Shown here in pieces: positions 44,775 through 53,288 of a DNA stretch of 64,000 bases. A model generated the notes under the pieces. It saw only the letters and a list, made by a program, of their open reading frames with translations, did no database searches and was not told where the DNA came from. The position numbers and the translations under genes were made by a program. Within the stretch, counting starts at the first letter, position 1. Each line of letters begins with the position of its first letter. The stretch is taken from assembly GCA_903824665.1 (NCBI GenBank), contig CAIJXT010000024.1, positions 124,001 through 188,000 of the forward strand. Reading direction: 5' to 3'. The stretch is from an uncultured Bacteroidota bacterium. GTDB taxonomy: Bacteria > Bacteroidota > Bacteroidia > Chitinophagales > Chitinophagaceae.

Positions 44775-46610
44775 ATGTGCGGGATAGCCGGGTACATAGG
44801 GCATAACAAGGAAAAAGGCATGGTTTTCGGCAGGAATGCCGGTGCACTCATGGAACATCGCGGACCTGACGACAGCGGCATATACAATGCTGACAAGGTC
44901 ACGCTGCTGCACCGCAGGCTCTCTATCATTGAGCTTTCGGCACTGGGCCACCAGCCGATGGTATCGTCGTGTGGCAGGTATACTATGGTTTTCAATGGCG
45001 AGATCTACAACCACCTGGAACTGCGAAAAAAACACCTGCCCGGACACCCCTTTCGCGGACACTCTGACACTGAAACCATACTGGAACTATTCCCGCTGAT
45101 GCAGGAAAAAATGCTGGCCGAAATGGTGGGCATGTGGGCATTGATCATCTGGGACAACAAGGCTGAACGCGCATTCGTGAGCCGCGACCGATATGGTCAG
45201 AAGCCGTTGTACCTTAGAAAGACCAATGATGCGTGGCTGCTGGCCAGCGAAGTGAAACCACTCTTTGGTGCAGGTGAGCGTACCAGTGCAGACCCTACAG
45301 CACTGGCAGAGTTTCTGGCACTGGGCAACTACGGCCATCTGGGCAGGCACACCTTCTTTGCCGATGTGCGGCATTTCCGGCAGGGCTGCTATGCATGGGT
45401 CGCACCGGGCCAGACTTCCATAGACCCAATACCCTACTGGGTGCTGCCCGATATAGCGCCTGGTGACAAGCGCCCGTTTGACAACATAGCAAAAAAACAA
45501 CTGCACGACAGTATCGTAGAGGGCGTGCTCTCCCAGACACTGGCCGATGTACCGGTAGGCATTACGCTATCTGGTGGCATAGACTCCTCGATAGTTGCGG
45601 GAATACTATCTACCTATTACGACAAAGACATACACATATTCACGGCACAGTCGCCGGGCAGCAAGTATGACGAATCGAGATACGTAGACGCATGCATTGC
45701 GATGAATAAAAAGGGCAACTTTATTGTACACAAAAAAGATCTGGCCACATTGTCTGTAAGAGATGGGCTGGAGCGCTATATACGCACACAAGAAGAACCC
45801 TTTGGAGACCCATCGATCATGGCACATGGTTTCCTGATGCGTATGGCTGCCGATGCAGGAATAAAAGTTATTCTCAATGGTCAGGGCGCTGATGAGCTCT
45901 TCTTTGGATACAACAATATGGCACAGGCGATATTGCTGCAACAATTCAAGGCACTGCAATTCGGAAAATTTTCGGAGAACCTCAAAAAAATGAATCTCGG
46001 AAAAAAGTACATGGTGCGTACCCTGCTGAAGTCGGTAATGCCCGGTATGGAAACTCGTATGCGCTCTGACTCACGCATAAAACGGAGAGACATCATCAAC
46101 CCTGCATTGCTTCAGGGGGTAGACAATTCGCTCATCGCACTTTATGACTACTCCAAACCCTATGATGTGTGGCAGGAGAGCATATATGGTGTGCATCTGC
46201 CCCACCTGGTGCATTATGACGACCGGAATGGAATGGGGTGCAGCATCGAAGGCCGTATGCCATTTCTGGACCACCGCATTGCAGAGATCGTAGCCACCAT
46301 AAGGCCAGATGATTTTCTGGTTCATGGTCTTCGCAAATACCTGCTACGCGAGGCTTGCCGGCAATACCTGCCCGACGAGGTATACAACCGCACAGACAAG
46401 ATTGGCTTCTTCACGCCACTTATAGATGCGCTGTATAAGGATGAAAAATGGGTAGCCGAAAAACTGGTGGCACGGCAAACGCTGACACAGGAGTACAACA
46501 CCATATTGCTGGGGAAACTCTCTGCCAAAACGCTGGATGTACCAACCGCTTTGCAGCTATGGCGTGCGGTATCTGTAAATATCTGGATGGATGTGTTTAA
46601 CGTAGCCTAG
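44775..46610 (+). CDS. asnB: asparagine synthetase, glutamine-hydrolysing
   Basis: Converts aspartate to asparagine using glutamine and ATP; cytoplasmic. 611 residues: the N-terminal class II glutaminase domain with catalytic Cys2 (MCGIAGYIG), RGPDDSG, and the FNGEIYNHLELR loop; then the synthetase domain with pyrophosphate loop LSGGIDSSIVAG and QGADELFFGY; and a C-terminal region with GCSIEGRMPFLDHRI and KYLLREA. Members near envelope genes sometimes modify sugars or proteins, but nothing here argues against an amino-acid role. A TACTTTCG promoter-like sequence lies at 44750-44757, 17 bp before the start. A bidirectional hairpin terminator follows. Confidence 0.94.
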   Translation: MCGIAGYIGHNKEKGMVFGRNAGALMEHRGPDDSGIYNADKVTLLHRRLSIIELSALGHQPMVSSCGRYTMVFNGEIYNHLELRKKHLPGHPFRGHSDTETILELFPLMQEKMLAEMVGMWALIIWDNKAERAFVSRDRYGQKPLYLRKTNDAWLLASEVKPLFGAGERTSADPTALAEFLALGNYGHLGRHTFFADVRHFRQGCYAWVAPGQTSIDPIPYWVLPDIAPGDKRPFDNIAKKQLHDSIVEGVLSQTLADVPVGITLSGGIDSSIVAGILSTYYDKDIHIFTAQSPGSKYDESRYVDACIAMNKKGNFIVHKKDLATLSVRDGLERYIRTQEEPFGDPSIMAHGFLMRMAADAGIKVILNGQGADELFFGYNNMAQAILLQQFKALQFGKFSENLKKMNLGKKYMVRTLLKSVMPGMETRMRSDSRIKRRDIINPALLQGVDNSLIALYDYSKPYDVWQESIYGVHLPHLVHYDDRNGMGCSIEGRMPFLDHRIAEIVATIRPDDFLVHGLRKYLLREACRQYLPDEVYNRTDKIGFFTPLIDALYKDEKWVAEKLVARQTLTQEYNTILLGKLSAKTLDVPTALQLWRAVSVNIWMDVFNVA

Positions 46611-46616
46611 AAAAAG

Positions 46617-46651
46617 CGAACAGCAACCATTAATGAAATGGTTGCTGTTCG
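46617..46651. terminator. bidirectional hairpin terminator
   Basis: A perfect 14-bp stem (CGAACAGCAACCAT / ATGGTTGCTGTTCG) with a seven-base loop, between the convergent asnB and DUF5777 genes. The flanking T/A runs are modest, so it may act weakly in each direction. Confidence 0.7.
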
Positions 46652-46692
46652 AAATAATATCCAATTTTTTCTTGTGGCGGTGTAGAAATCAA

Positions 46693-47625
46693 TTACCACT
46701 TCTCCTTCTTCTCTCCTCTGAATTCCTTTGGCTTCACAATGGTGAATACCCTCGAAATATTAAAGCCGAAGTGCAACTGGCCTTTCTCCCAGGTGTCTGT
46801 GGTTTGTGTCACAAAAGCACGCTCTGTGATACCCAGGGAATTGCTGAAGAATAGTTGAAACACGTGTCCTCCGGTTTCGATCTCGGCACCCAGCGATAAT
46901 GAGTTGAATGTGGGTGCGCCAAATGAAGTCATATCCGTATTGTTGAAGCGGTAGTAATATTCGGCAGTAATGGCCATACGCTTGCTCACCTTTACCCTGC
47001 CGCCGGCACCAAGTGCAATAGTAGAATTTGAATTTTTGGAGCTATCCACAAGGTTCTGATGAATCAATGTGGGCATGAGCTGAAAAGATACTTTGTTGCT
47101 GAATTTGCGGGCTATCAAAAGCTGATGCACATAAGACAGTCTGTGGGAGAAGTAATATTCTGATCCCGGAGGAAGTGGTGGTGGCTTTTCGCCTATCACG
47201 GCCATACCGCCGAAATAAGACAGCGTAATGGGCATACCTTCGTTTTTCTGAGCGAGCATTTTCACCTTCAGAAAACCGTCATCGGTCTTGCGCAGTGTGT
47301 TGTGCCCTATACCTACCATCAGCCATTTGGTTATGCCGTAGTCGAGCCCTATACGGGTCGTAGCATTATCAAATCCGAAAAAATTATCGATACCATCACT
47401 CACCCTGCCAAACCTGTGGAGAATACGAAAATCAAGTACACCTGCAGCAAGATTCTCTACCGTATTGCTGTTTATGATTCTTGTAGCTTTGAAGGTTGCC
47501 GTAACCGCCTCATTGTTCTTTTTTGCGGGTTCGTCATTAAGCATATCCATCAACTTATCTGCCTGCGAAAAAGATGCTGTCGCCTGGCAAAAAAGCGCCA
47601 ATGTAATTATAGTTGCTTTGCGCAT
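46693..47625 (-). CDS. DUF5777 family beta-barrel protein
   Basis: A 310-residue outer-membrane barrel-like protein with a signal peptide (1-20, ending SFSQ). Features of DUF5777 are VTATFKATRIINSNTVE, DFRILHRFGRVSDG and FFGFDNATTRIGLDYGITK at the N-terminal third, and late barrel strands such as TAEYYYRFNNTDM and GGHVFQLFFSNS. Last gene of a four-gene minus-strand run with YceI, a cytochrome-like and an OB-fold gene. The family is linked with YceI and c-type cytochrome genes in Bacteroidota (from memory), which suggests a role in an envelope redox or lipid process. Function unknown. Confidence 0.85.
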   Translation of the reverse strand: MRKATIITLALFCQATASFSQADKLMDMLNDEPAKKNNEAVTATFKATRIINSNTVENLAAGVLDFRILHRFGRVSDGIDNFFGFDNATTRIGLDYGITKWLMVGIGHNTLRKTDDGFLKVKMLAQKNEGMPITLSYFGGMAVIGEKPPPLPPGSEYYFSHRLSYVHQLLIARKFSNKVSFQLMPTLIHQNLVDSSKNSNSTIALGAGGRVKVSKRMAITAEYYYRFNNTDMTSFGAPTFNSLSLGAEIETGGHVFQLFFSNSLGITERAFVTQTTDTWEKGQLHFGFNISRVFTIVKPKEFRGEKKEKW

Positions 47626-47695
47626 ATTGGTTCTTTAAAATAACACTTCTGTATCAATGACTTTTCCACTTCATTCTATAAACACCGGTCCACAA

Positions 47696-48250
47696 TTATT
47701 TCTGCGCCAATGTGCTCTCTATCGCTATTATAGCCTGTTTACCTACTTTATCGGCAACGACACCAGGTACTTCAATTTTGTAGTCTATCAGCTTTGCAAC
47801 AAATTTAGCCTTCAAAGTGACGCTTGTGCCCTTCACTGTCACTGAACCCGGAACCGTAACATCGTTGGTGACTCCATGTATGGTGAGCTTTCCTGTTACC
47901 TTGACTTCGAAATTGCCGTCTTTACTAAAATCAGCGCCTGCCAGGTTGGTCACAGCACCCTTAAACTCGGCCTTGGGGTATTTGTCACTTTCCATGTAGT
48001 TTTCGTTGAAGTGCTCCTGCATCAGCGCACGCTCAAACTTGAAGCTCTTAACGGGCACCTGAAAAACCATTTCACCGGTCTTTCCGTCCAGAATATTAGA
48101 TACTTCATTGTTGATGGCTTTGATATCTTCTGGCGATCCCTGAGCGGTGGCGTCAAAAGACACTTTGGCTGTGCGGGTCATGTATTTCTGGGCGAAAACG
48201 CCAGTTGCTGCTGCAACCATCATTGCTATAGTAAGCACTGTTTTTTTCAT
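47696..48250 (-). CDS. YceI family periplasmic protein
   Basis: A 184-residue secreted protein with signal peptide (1-20, ending VFAQ) and a YceI-type lipocalin-like beta barrel (about 25-182). Markers are ATAQGSPEDIKAINNE, VPVKSFKFERALMQEHFNENY, MESDKYPKAEFKG and KLTIHGVTNDVTVPG, the last being the most conserved strand pair. YceI proteins bind polyisoprenoids such as quinones in a hydrophobic pocket in the periplasm. Placed 77 bp after the cytochrome-like gene and 70 bp before the DUF5777 gene, it may bind an isoprenoid or quinone that takes part in the neighbours' redox process; this is inference. Confidence 0.93.
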   Translation of the reverse strand: MKKTVLTIAMMVAAATGVFAQKYMTRTAKVSFDATAQGSPEDIKAINNEVSNILDGKTGEMVFQVPVKSFKFERALMQEHFNENYMESDKYPKAEFKGAVTNLAGADFSKDGNFEVKVTGKLTIHGVTNDVTVPGSVTVKGTSVTLKAKFVAKLIDYKIEVPGVVADKVGKQAIIAIESTLAQK

Positions 48251-48327
48251 TGTTGAGTTGTTTTTATGATTTGGAATTCTTTGTCGAAAAAAGTTGTTTC
48301 TATTCCCCCTGGTGTTTGTCCCCTGTA

Positions 48328-48711
48328 CTAATTATTCAACGCGCCCTGATTCACCCACCTGGCAATTTTGTTGATCTCGCACGGTGATAGTTTTGGCAGG
48401 TTCTTGGGCATGGCACTGAAACCTGCCGCCCAGTTGATACAGCCGACAATCTTACCATTCAATGCGCCGGGCTGCGTGCCAGCATGTGTGGTGAAGTTAT
48501 ATCCTCCGGAGATCGTGGCCGCATCGTGGCAGCCCACCGTGTTGCACTTTGCAGTCAGTATCGGCGATATGTCGCCTGCATAAGTAATAGTTGTAGTATC
48601 ACAAACCACGCTTCCGGTTGCCGGATACAGTTTGTCGTACTTATCATTGTAACACCCTGCAGTTGCTATTGCGATCCCCGCTACTACGATCAGTTTCTTC
48701 ATTTTTATCAT
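48328..48711 (-). CDS. lipoprotein with atypical c-type cytochrome domain (CX4CH)
   Basis: A 127-residue lipoprotein (lipobox ATAGCYNDKY, lipid Cys at about residue 20) with a small cytochrome c-like domain. The heme-binding motif is CNTVGCH, that is CX4CH instead of CXXCH. A candidate distal Met lies in FSAMPKN, and two more Cys (VGCINW and SPCEIN) could form a disulphide; the end IARWVNQGALNN is typical of the family. Similar CX4CH proteins are known in Bacteroidota, but the heme attachment must be shown. ATG 48711 (MIKMKKL) is chosen; longer in-frame starts reach into the upstream gene. Part of the OB-fold/cytochrome/YceI/DUF5777 operon. Confidence 0.8.
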   Translation of the reverse strand: MIKMKKLIVVAGIAIATAGCYNDKYDKLYPATGSVVCDTTTITYAGDISPILTAKCNTVGCHDAATISGGYNFTTHAGTQPGALNGKIVGCINWAAGFSAMPKNLPKLSPCEINKIARWVNQGALNN

Positions 48712-48731
48712 CCTATTCAGCATTTTTCTTA

Positions 48732-49136
48732 CTATTTTTTCAAAATACAATCTGTTAGCGAAACACCGGTGATTCCGTTGCCCGAACAAAACCCTTTTAT
48801 TGTTACCTCCTGCCCTTTAGCTACCTGCACCCCTTTTTCGCGCATGGCACACTGCACACCTGCCATGGGGTCTCCGGTTTCCAGTATTACCATAGTGCCA
48901 CCATCCTGATTCTGCTCTGTCTCTCCCACCTTGCCTGTCACTTCTATCACATTGTTGAGGTATATGGAGTCTGCTGCTTTTTCGCTGGTGCTGTATGCTG
49001 CCGATAGTGCCGCTGCCGCAACTACGATACCTTTTTTATCGTCTACCGTCTCTGGCTTTTTATAAAAAAAGTACATACCTGTACCTACACCTATCAGGCC
49101 CAGAACCAAAACGACAAGTATTATTTTTTTGACCAC
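48732..49136 (-). CDS. OB-fold protein, tRNA_anti-like family
   Basis: A 134-residue protein with an N-terminal membrane helix (about 4-24) and a small OB-fold domain (about 45-134) of the tRNA_anti-like family: AAALSAAYSTSEKAADSIYLNN, VIEVTGKV, MVILETGDPMAGVQCAM and KGQEVTIKGFCSGNG. In Bacteroidota such domains are anchored in the envelope and their ligand is unknown; the tRNA name refers only to the fold. The start is a GTG at 49136 (an ATG 5 bp upstream is out of frame). First gene of the four-gene run; a -7 element is 21 bp upstream of the start. Confidence 0.78.
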   Translation of the reverse strand: MVKKIILVVLVLGLIGVGTGMYFFYKKPETVDDKKGIVVAAAALSAAYSTSEKAADSIYLNNVIEVTGKVGETEQNQDGGTMVILETGDPMAGVQCAMREKGVQVAKGQEVTIKGFCSGNGITGVSLTDCILKK

Positions 49137-49157
49137 AGCATATCGGTTTTATGTCAA

Positions 49158-49165
49158 CAAATATA
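49158..49165 (-). promoter_or_regulatory. candidate -7 element of the OB-fold/cytochrome/YceI/DUF5777 operon
   Basis: On the minus strand: TATATTTG, an exact TAnnTTTG element, 21 bp before the GTG start at 49136. Confidence 0.45.
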
Positions 49166-49209
49166 GGGAAAAGCATTTTAAATTCTGTATTGTTATTATA
49201 TCTCATTCA

Positions 49210-49626
49210 CTACTCCCCCACAATATTCCGTCCGGTGCGGTAACCCGTTCCTTTGAACAGTGCTATGAGATCGCCATGCTGGTTGCTGATGGTTATGTCA
49301 TAAAACCCGGTCTTATTACCTTTATGTACCTCTCTGGCCTCTACGCTGAGTACATCTCCGGCAGTGGCTGTTTTTACGAAACTTATTGTCACATCAAGTG
49401 CCACCGTCAGTTGTCCATCGGCATTGCATGCAAATGCGAAAGCACTATCTGCTGCTGAGAAAAGAATACCTCCATGGGCTATGCCGAAACCGTTCAGCAT
49501 CTCCGGCCGTATGGTGTAATGCAATCTGCAGTACCCATCGCGGTGCTCATCTATTGTTATTCCCAGCCATTCCGTGAAGCTGTCTCTGGCGAGCATAGCT
49601 GCCAATACCTCCTGTGTTGTTGCCAT
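49210..49626 (-). CDS. PaaI family hotdog-fold thioesterase
   Basis: A 138-residue cytoplasmic acyl-CoA thioesterase of the PaaI type. The hotdog fold shows the diagnostic NGFGIAHGGILFSAADSAFAF helix (catalytic region HGG..FSAAD) and a later VALDVTISFVKTATAGD strand. PaaI hydrolyses hydroxylated phenylacetyl-CoA in phenylacetate degradation, but no paa genes are visible here, so the substrate is open. The start at 49626 gives the normal length. It is alone, with the OB-fold operon downstream on the same strand 73 bp away. Confidence 0.88.
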   Translation of the reverse strand: MATTQEVLAAMLARDSFTEWLGITIDEHRDGYCRLHYTIRPEMLNGFGIAHGGILFSAADSAFAFACNADGQLTVALDVTISFVKTATAGDVLSVEAREVHKGNKTGFYDITISNQHGDLIALFKGTGYRTGRNIVGE

Positions 49627-49764
49627 TAGGTGTGTTGTAGTTACTACTGCTATAATGAGGCAATTACTATGCCATCAAATACCGGTAAGGAGCAAAGTTG
49701 GTGAAAATTAACAGAAAAGAACCCGGGTATACATGCATAGCGGACCATGAAGCGGGAAAAAAAC

Positions 49765-49794
49765 AAAAAGAGCATGAATTACCACGCTCTTTTT
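49765..49794 (-). terminator. rho-independent terminator, minus-strand direction
   Basis: On the minus strand: AAAAAGAGCGTG, loop GTAATT, CATGCTCTTTTT (12 bp including one G-U pair), then GTTTTTTT. On the plus strand the same position is an A-C mismatch, so the hairpin is better on the minus strand. Confidence 0.8.
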
Positions 49795-49889
49795 TTCATT
49801 TCGGCCCTTGTTTGGAAAAACAGAACCTTACCCCTTGTTGAAACGAAATTCTTACGACTATTATAAAGTTCTATTGGTTTAGCTTTCTA
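49767..49889 (-). ncRNA. possible small RNA or long 3' UTR
   Basis: A stretch of about 120 nt between a TATCTTCG element (49895-49902, minus strand) and the terminator at 49765-49794. It contains two AACAAGGG repeats on the minus strand. It could equally be the end of the L,D-transpeptidase transcript. No known RNA family is recognised. Confidence 0.22.
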
Positions 49890-50072
49890 TATAACGAAGA
49901 TAGAAACCTTTTCTCAAATTAACCACTAATTAACAATTATTTTTACAAATATTTTTTGCATGTATTTATTTCGTTATAATCGACAACAATTTGCAGGAAC
50001 GGATTTCACCTACTATTGCCGCAAAACGGCTAAATCGTCAGAAAAAAAGCCTTTTTGTGCATAAAAACCAAA

Positions 50073-51725
50073 TCAGTTCATCAGGGCCATCAGCTTTTCA
50101 TCCCGCTGGTAAATGTCGCGTGCAAAGCGTATGTGGGCGCCGGTACTGTCTTCGAAAGCGGTGAGGTACGTAATAAACACCGGAATTTTTGTCTTAAGCA
50201 GCTCCCAACGGGTTTTGTGGGTACTTATCATGGTATCCAGCTTTCCCTGTGTATACGATGTTCGCTGCTCCAGACCTGCCAGTATATACAAGGCCATTTC
50301 CTGTGGCTCATGCACCCGCACACAGCCACTGCTCAGTGCTCGGTCGTGCTTGCCAAAGTCTTCCCGATGGGGGGTATCGTGCAGGTATATGTCCCACTTA
50401 TTGGGCATATTAAATTTTACATAGCCGAGCGAGTTATCGCTGCCCGGTGCCTGCTTGTAGGTATACCGCTTGTAGTTCTTTGCATTTATCGTCGATACAT
50501 TCACTGCTTTGCCTTCATGCGTATACACCTTCAGACCCTTTTTGGCCAGATACTGCCTGCCACTTTTCTGTATACCGGGCAATACGTCATTCTTCAGAAT
50601 AGTTGGTGGCACACCCCATGGCGGGTTAATCACAATATTGGTCATATTAGCAAACAGCGATGGGGTTTGGCGTGCACGCTTGCCCACTACCACTTCTTTA
50701 TGCATCACATCTACACCATCTTTTCTGAAAAAGAGCTCCATCAGCGGAACATTCACCACTATATAAAGCGATCCGGTTTTGCGTTTCATCCACCTGATAC
50801 GCTCCATATTAGCGCATAACTTCTTCAGGTAATCCTCGGGACTAACAGCAAGAGTAGCCACAGTCGTGCTGTCGAGTTTTCTGGTGACCCGCAACGAATG
50901 GGCCCGCTGATAGGCCATTATCAACTGCTTTCGGTCACTGATACTGTCATTGGGTACCACCTCTACCCAAGGCATCTCGGCCCTGATAATGTAGTCGGCG
51001 CTCACCTTTATCACGCTGTCATTCTGCCAGCATTGAGCCATATTGAATTTAGCATTCAGGTACGAACTGTCTGCGAGCAGGTTGCGATACATTCTGTATT
51101 CTTTTCGCAGCGCCTGATAGGTAGGGAGCTCGCTCCTGAAACTGTCCAGTGCCGGATAGGCTCCGCCCGAAGTGAGCAGCAATTCGGCTGCATTCCACAC
51201 CGTGTCATTTACATGATGCCAGAGCGAGTCGGCTTTGCGGGGTTTAATGCTGCCAAGCAGCAAAAAACGGGACGCAGCAAGGTAGCTGTGTGTAAGCGTT
51301 GTATCGAACCTGATCGCATCAGCTACTGCATTGTGTTTTGTAGTATCCAGTTTTGTCTTCAGATTTCTGAGGTCGTTGATGTTGTATACCTCCGGATCTA
51401 CTCCATCCCACTGCATCTCTTCCAGATCAGTAAGCAGTTGGGCTGCAGCTACAGTAGACGAGTAATTCTCTTTCACCCATATTGGCTGGTATTCGTCAGC
51501 CTGATATACAAGCCGCAATTCCTCGCTGACACTGCGTATTTTACCGGATTGGCCCGTTGTATCAATGGTGGTCAATGACTCACTGAGCTTATCGGCAAAG
51601 GATTCGTCGGCAAAGCCGGATGGTCCGGGCTTTACATGCCGTCCACAGGAGTGCAACAACGAAAGCGACAACAATAAAAAAAGGCGGAGCGCACTGAAAT
51701 GAACAATAGATTTTCGCGGATACAT
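50073..51725 (-). CDS. L,D-transpeptidase family lipoprotein (YcbB-like)
   Basis: A 550-residue periplasmic enzyme expected to make 3-3 cross-links in peptidoglycan or attach proteins to it. Lipoprotein signal (SLSLLHSCGRH, lipid Cys about residue 27), an N-terminal peptidoglycan-binding and helical region (about 60-290), and a C-terminal YkuD domain (about 330-500) with YLHDTPHREDFGKHDRALSSGCVRVH: the His and catalytic Cys468 of the SxGCxR motif are intact. The length and layout are like YcbB-type enzymes. The ATG at 51725 is preferred to the in-frame one at 51737. The adjacent ribBA gene is divergent. Confidence 0.88.
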   Translation of the reverse strand: MYPRKSIVHFSALRLFLLLSLSLLHSCGRHVKPGPSGFADESFADKLSESLTTIDTTGQSGKIRSVSEELRLVYQADEYQPIWVKENYSSTVAAAQLLTDLEEMQWDGVDPEVYNINDLRNLKTKLDTTKHNAVADAIRFDTTLTHSYLAASRFLLLGSIKPRKADSLWHHVNDTVWNAAELLLTSGGAYPALDSFRSELPTYQALRKEYRMYRNLLADSSYLNAKFNMAQCWQNDSVIKVSADYIIRAEMPWVEVVPNDSISDRKQLIMAYQRAHSLRVTRKLDSTTVATLAVSPEDYLKKLCANMERIRWMKRKTGSLYIVVNVPLMELFFRKDGVDVMHKEVVVGKRARQTPSLFANMTNIVINPPWGVPPTILKNDVLPGIQKSGRQYLAKKGLKVYTHEGKAVNVSTINAKNYKRYTYKQAPGSDNSLGYVKFNMPNKWDIYLHDTPHREDFGKHDRALSSGCVRVHEPQEMALYILAGLEQRTSYTQGKLDTMISTHKTRWELLKTKIPVFITYLTAFEDSTGAHIRFARDIYQRDEKLMALMN

Positions 51726-51941
51726 AAAGCGCGGCAAAGGCCGCTATTTTTCATTTATTTTATAGAAACAAAAAGAATACCAAAATTAGCTATTAACAAC
51801 ACCATACCTCAGATAACATTGTTAATATATTCACACAATTCCAAACCACAATGGCAAATGTAATGAATGGAAACACAGTGCACATCCCATTGAATTACAT
51901 AATTTTATTTGCCCGATTACCTGAAAGTGCTGAACCCGATA

Positions 51942-51981
51942 TTTGATTGTACCTTTGCGAAATTCCTGCTTTTGAGCAGGA
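51942..51981 (+). promoter_or_regulatory. candidate ribBA promoter and leader hairpin
   Basis: TACCTTTG (51950-51957) is an exact TAnnTTTG element, preceded by TTTG at 51942-51945 (TTTG-N4-TAnnTTTG). A 7-bp hairpin (TCCTGCT, loop TTTG, AGCAGGA) spans 51964-51981, 11 bp before the ATG, where it could affect ribosome access. It is not an FMN riboswitch; no RFN core sequence is seen. Confidence 0.4.
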
Positions 51982-51992
51982 TACCTAACAAT

Positions 51993-53195
51993 ATGCTGGA
52001 TACGATAGAAGCCGCGCTCGACGACCTGAGGCTGGGCAAATTACTGATTGTAGTAGATGATGAGGACCGTGAGAATGAAGGTGATTTCATTACAGCGGCG
52101 CGAAACGTGACCCCGGAGATCATCAATTTCATGTCGAAACATGGCCGGGGCCTGATATGTGCACCAATAACCGAAGCCCGCTGCGATGAACTGAAGCTGA
52201 ACCTGATGGTGGAGAACAATACCGTGCTGCACCAGACGCCATTCACCGTTTCTGTAGACCTGATAGGCAATGGTTGTACCACCGGCATTTCAGCGCACGA
52301 CCGCGCACAAACAGTGCAGGCACTCATTAACCCCGCTACCCGCCCCGATGATCTGGGCAGGCCGGGACATATTTTTCCGTTAAGGGCAAAAAATGAGGGT
52401 GTGTTGCGCCGTACCGGGCATACTGAAGCGACGGTAGACCTTGCCCGGCTGGCAGGGTTCGAACCCGCAGGTGTACTGGTAGAAATAATGAATGATGACG
52501 GCACTATGGCACGTATGCCGGAGTTACTGGAAATCGCAAAGCGGTTTGATCTGAAGATCATATCGATCAAGGATCTGATTGCCTACCGGCTGGAAAAGGA
52601 AACACTAATAAAAGAAGAAGTACGGGTACAGATGCCTACCAAGATCGGAGACTTTGAGCTGATCGCGTTTAAGCAGACTAATACGGGCGAAAACCACCTG
52701 GCGCTGACAAAAGGAACATGGGAGAAGGATGAGCCTGTACTGGTTCGTGTACACAGCTCCTGCTTTACCGGCGATATACTGCACTCGCTGCGTTGCGATT
52801 GCGGAGACCAACTGGAAGCGGCAATGCAAATGGTAGAAGATGCAGGCAAAGGCATAGTGCTGTATATGAATCAGGAAGGCCGGGGCATAGGGCTGATGAA
52901 TAAACTAAAAGCCTACAAATTACAAGAAGAAGGCAAAGACACAGTAGAGGCAAATCTGGCTCTGGGTTTCAAAAACGATCAGCGTGACTATGGTGTAGGT
53001 GCGCAGATACTCAGGTACCTGGGTGTATCTAAAATGAAACTGATGAGCAACAACCCCCGCAAGCGGGCAGGTATGCTGGGCTACGGGCTGGAAATAGTGG
53101 AGAATGTGCCGATAGAAATTAAGGCAAACGACCACAACCGTTTTTATCTGCAGACCAAGCGCGACAAACTGGGACATGAGATCATGAAACAGTGA
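51993..53195 (+). CDS. ribBA: bifunctional 3,4-dihydroxy-2-butanone-4-phosphate synthase / GTP cyclohydrolase II
   Basis: Supplies both early branches of riboflavin synthesis: residues 1-200 form the DHBP synthase ([54 protein letters not shown]) and 210-400 the GTP cyclohydrolase II ([20 protein letters not shown] carries the zinc Cys ligands, followed by [18 protein letters not shown]). 400 residues, the normal fused length. The start is the ATG at 51993; an ORF start at 51909 is in the promoter region. It is transcribed alone and ends at a good terminator. The canonical Arg in the YxRQEGRG loop is replaced by Asn (YMNQEGRG). Confidence 0.96.
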   Translation: MLDTIEAALDDLRLGKLLIVVDDEDRENEGDFITAARNVTPEIINFMSKHGRGLICAPITEARCDELKLNLMVENNTVLHQTPFTVSVDLIGNGCTTGISAHDRAQTVQALINPATRPDDLGRPGHIFPLRAKNEGVLRRTGHTEATVDLARLAGFEPAGVLVEIMNDDGTMARMPELLEIAKRFDLKIISIKDLIAYRLEKETLIKEEVRVQMPTKIGDFELIAFKQTNTGENHLALTKGTWEKDEPVLVRVHSSCFTGDILHSLRCDCGDQLEAAMQMVEDAGKGIVLYMNQEGRGIGLMNKLKAYKLQEEGKDTVEANLALGFKNDQRDYGVGAQILRYLGVSKMKLMSNNPRKRAGMLGYGLEIVENVPIEIKANDHNRFYLQTKRDKLGHEIMKQ

Positions 53196-53249
53196 GAGGA
53201 TTCAATAGTATTACGCGATTGAACGCATTAAAATGAAAATAACGAAAGA

Positions 53250-53279
53250 GCGCATGGGCAATTCTGCTTATGCGCCTTT
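53250..53279 (+). terminator. rho-independent terminator of ribBA
   Basis: GCGCATGGGCA, loop ATTC, TGCTTATGCGC (11 bp with two G-U pairs as RNA), followed by CTTTTTAT, 55 bp after the stop codon. Confidence 0.75.
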
Positions 53280-53288
53280 TTATTTCAA

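Larger units (their letters stand above)
49627..50072. other. 446-bp AT-rich intergenic region with a minus-strand terminator
   Basis: No protein gene is visible. It contains a strong hairpin terminator (49765-49794) and, about 100 bp upstream of it on the minus strand, a weak TATCTTCG element (49895-49902). These could mark a short RNA, or the region may be the 3' UTR of the L,D-transpeptidase gene. Confidence 0.6.

Noticed and set aside
50898..51578. A 226-codon plus-strand open frame
   Set aside because: It is antisense to the L,D-transpeptidase gene, whose family is clear.
51909..51992. A longer ribBA starting at 51909
   Set aside because: The extra 28 residues are unlike the family and the region contains the TAnnTTTG promoter and leader hairpin.
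51738..51992. An FMN riboswitch upstream of ribBA
   Set aside because: No RFN consensus core is visible and the predicted leader is only about 35 nt.
52451..52470. GGGTTCGAACCC, a T-arm-like sequence suggesting a tRNA gene
   Set aside because: It lies inside the ribBA frame (coding for AGFEPAG) and no acceptor, D or anticodon stem fits around it.
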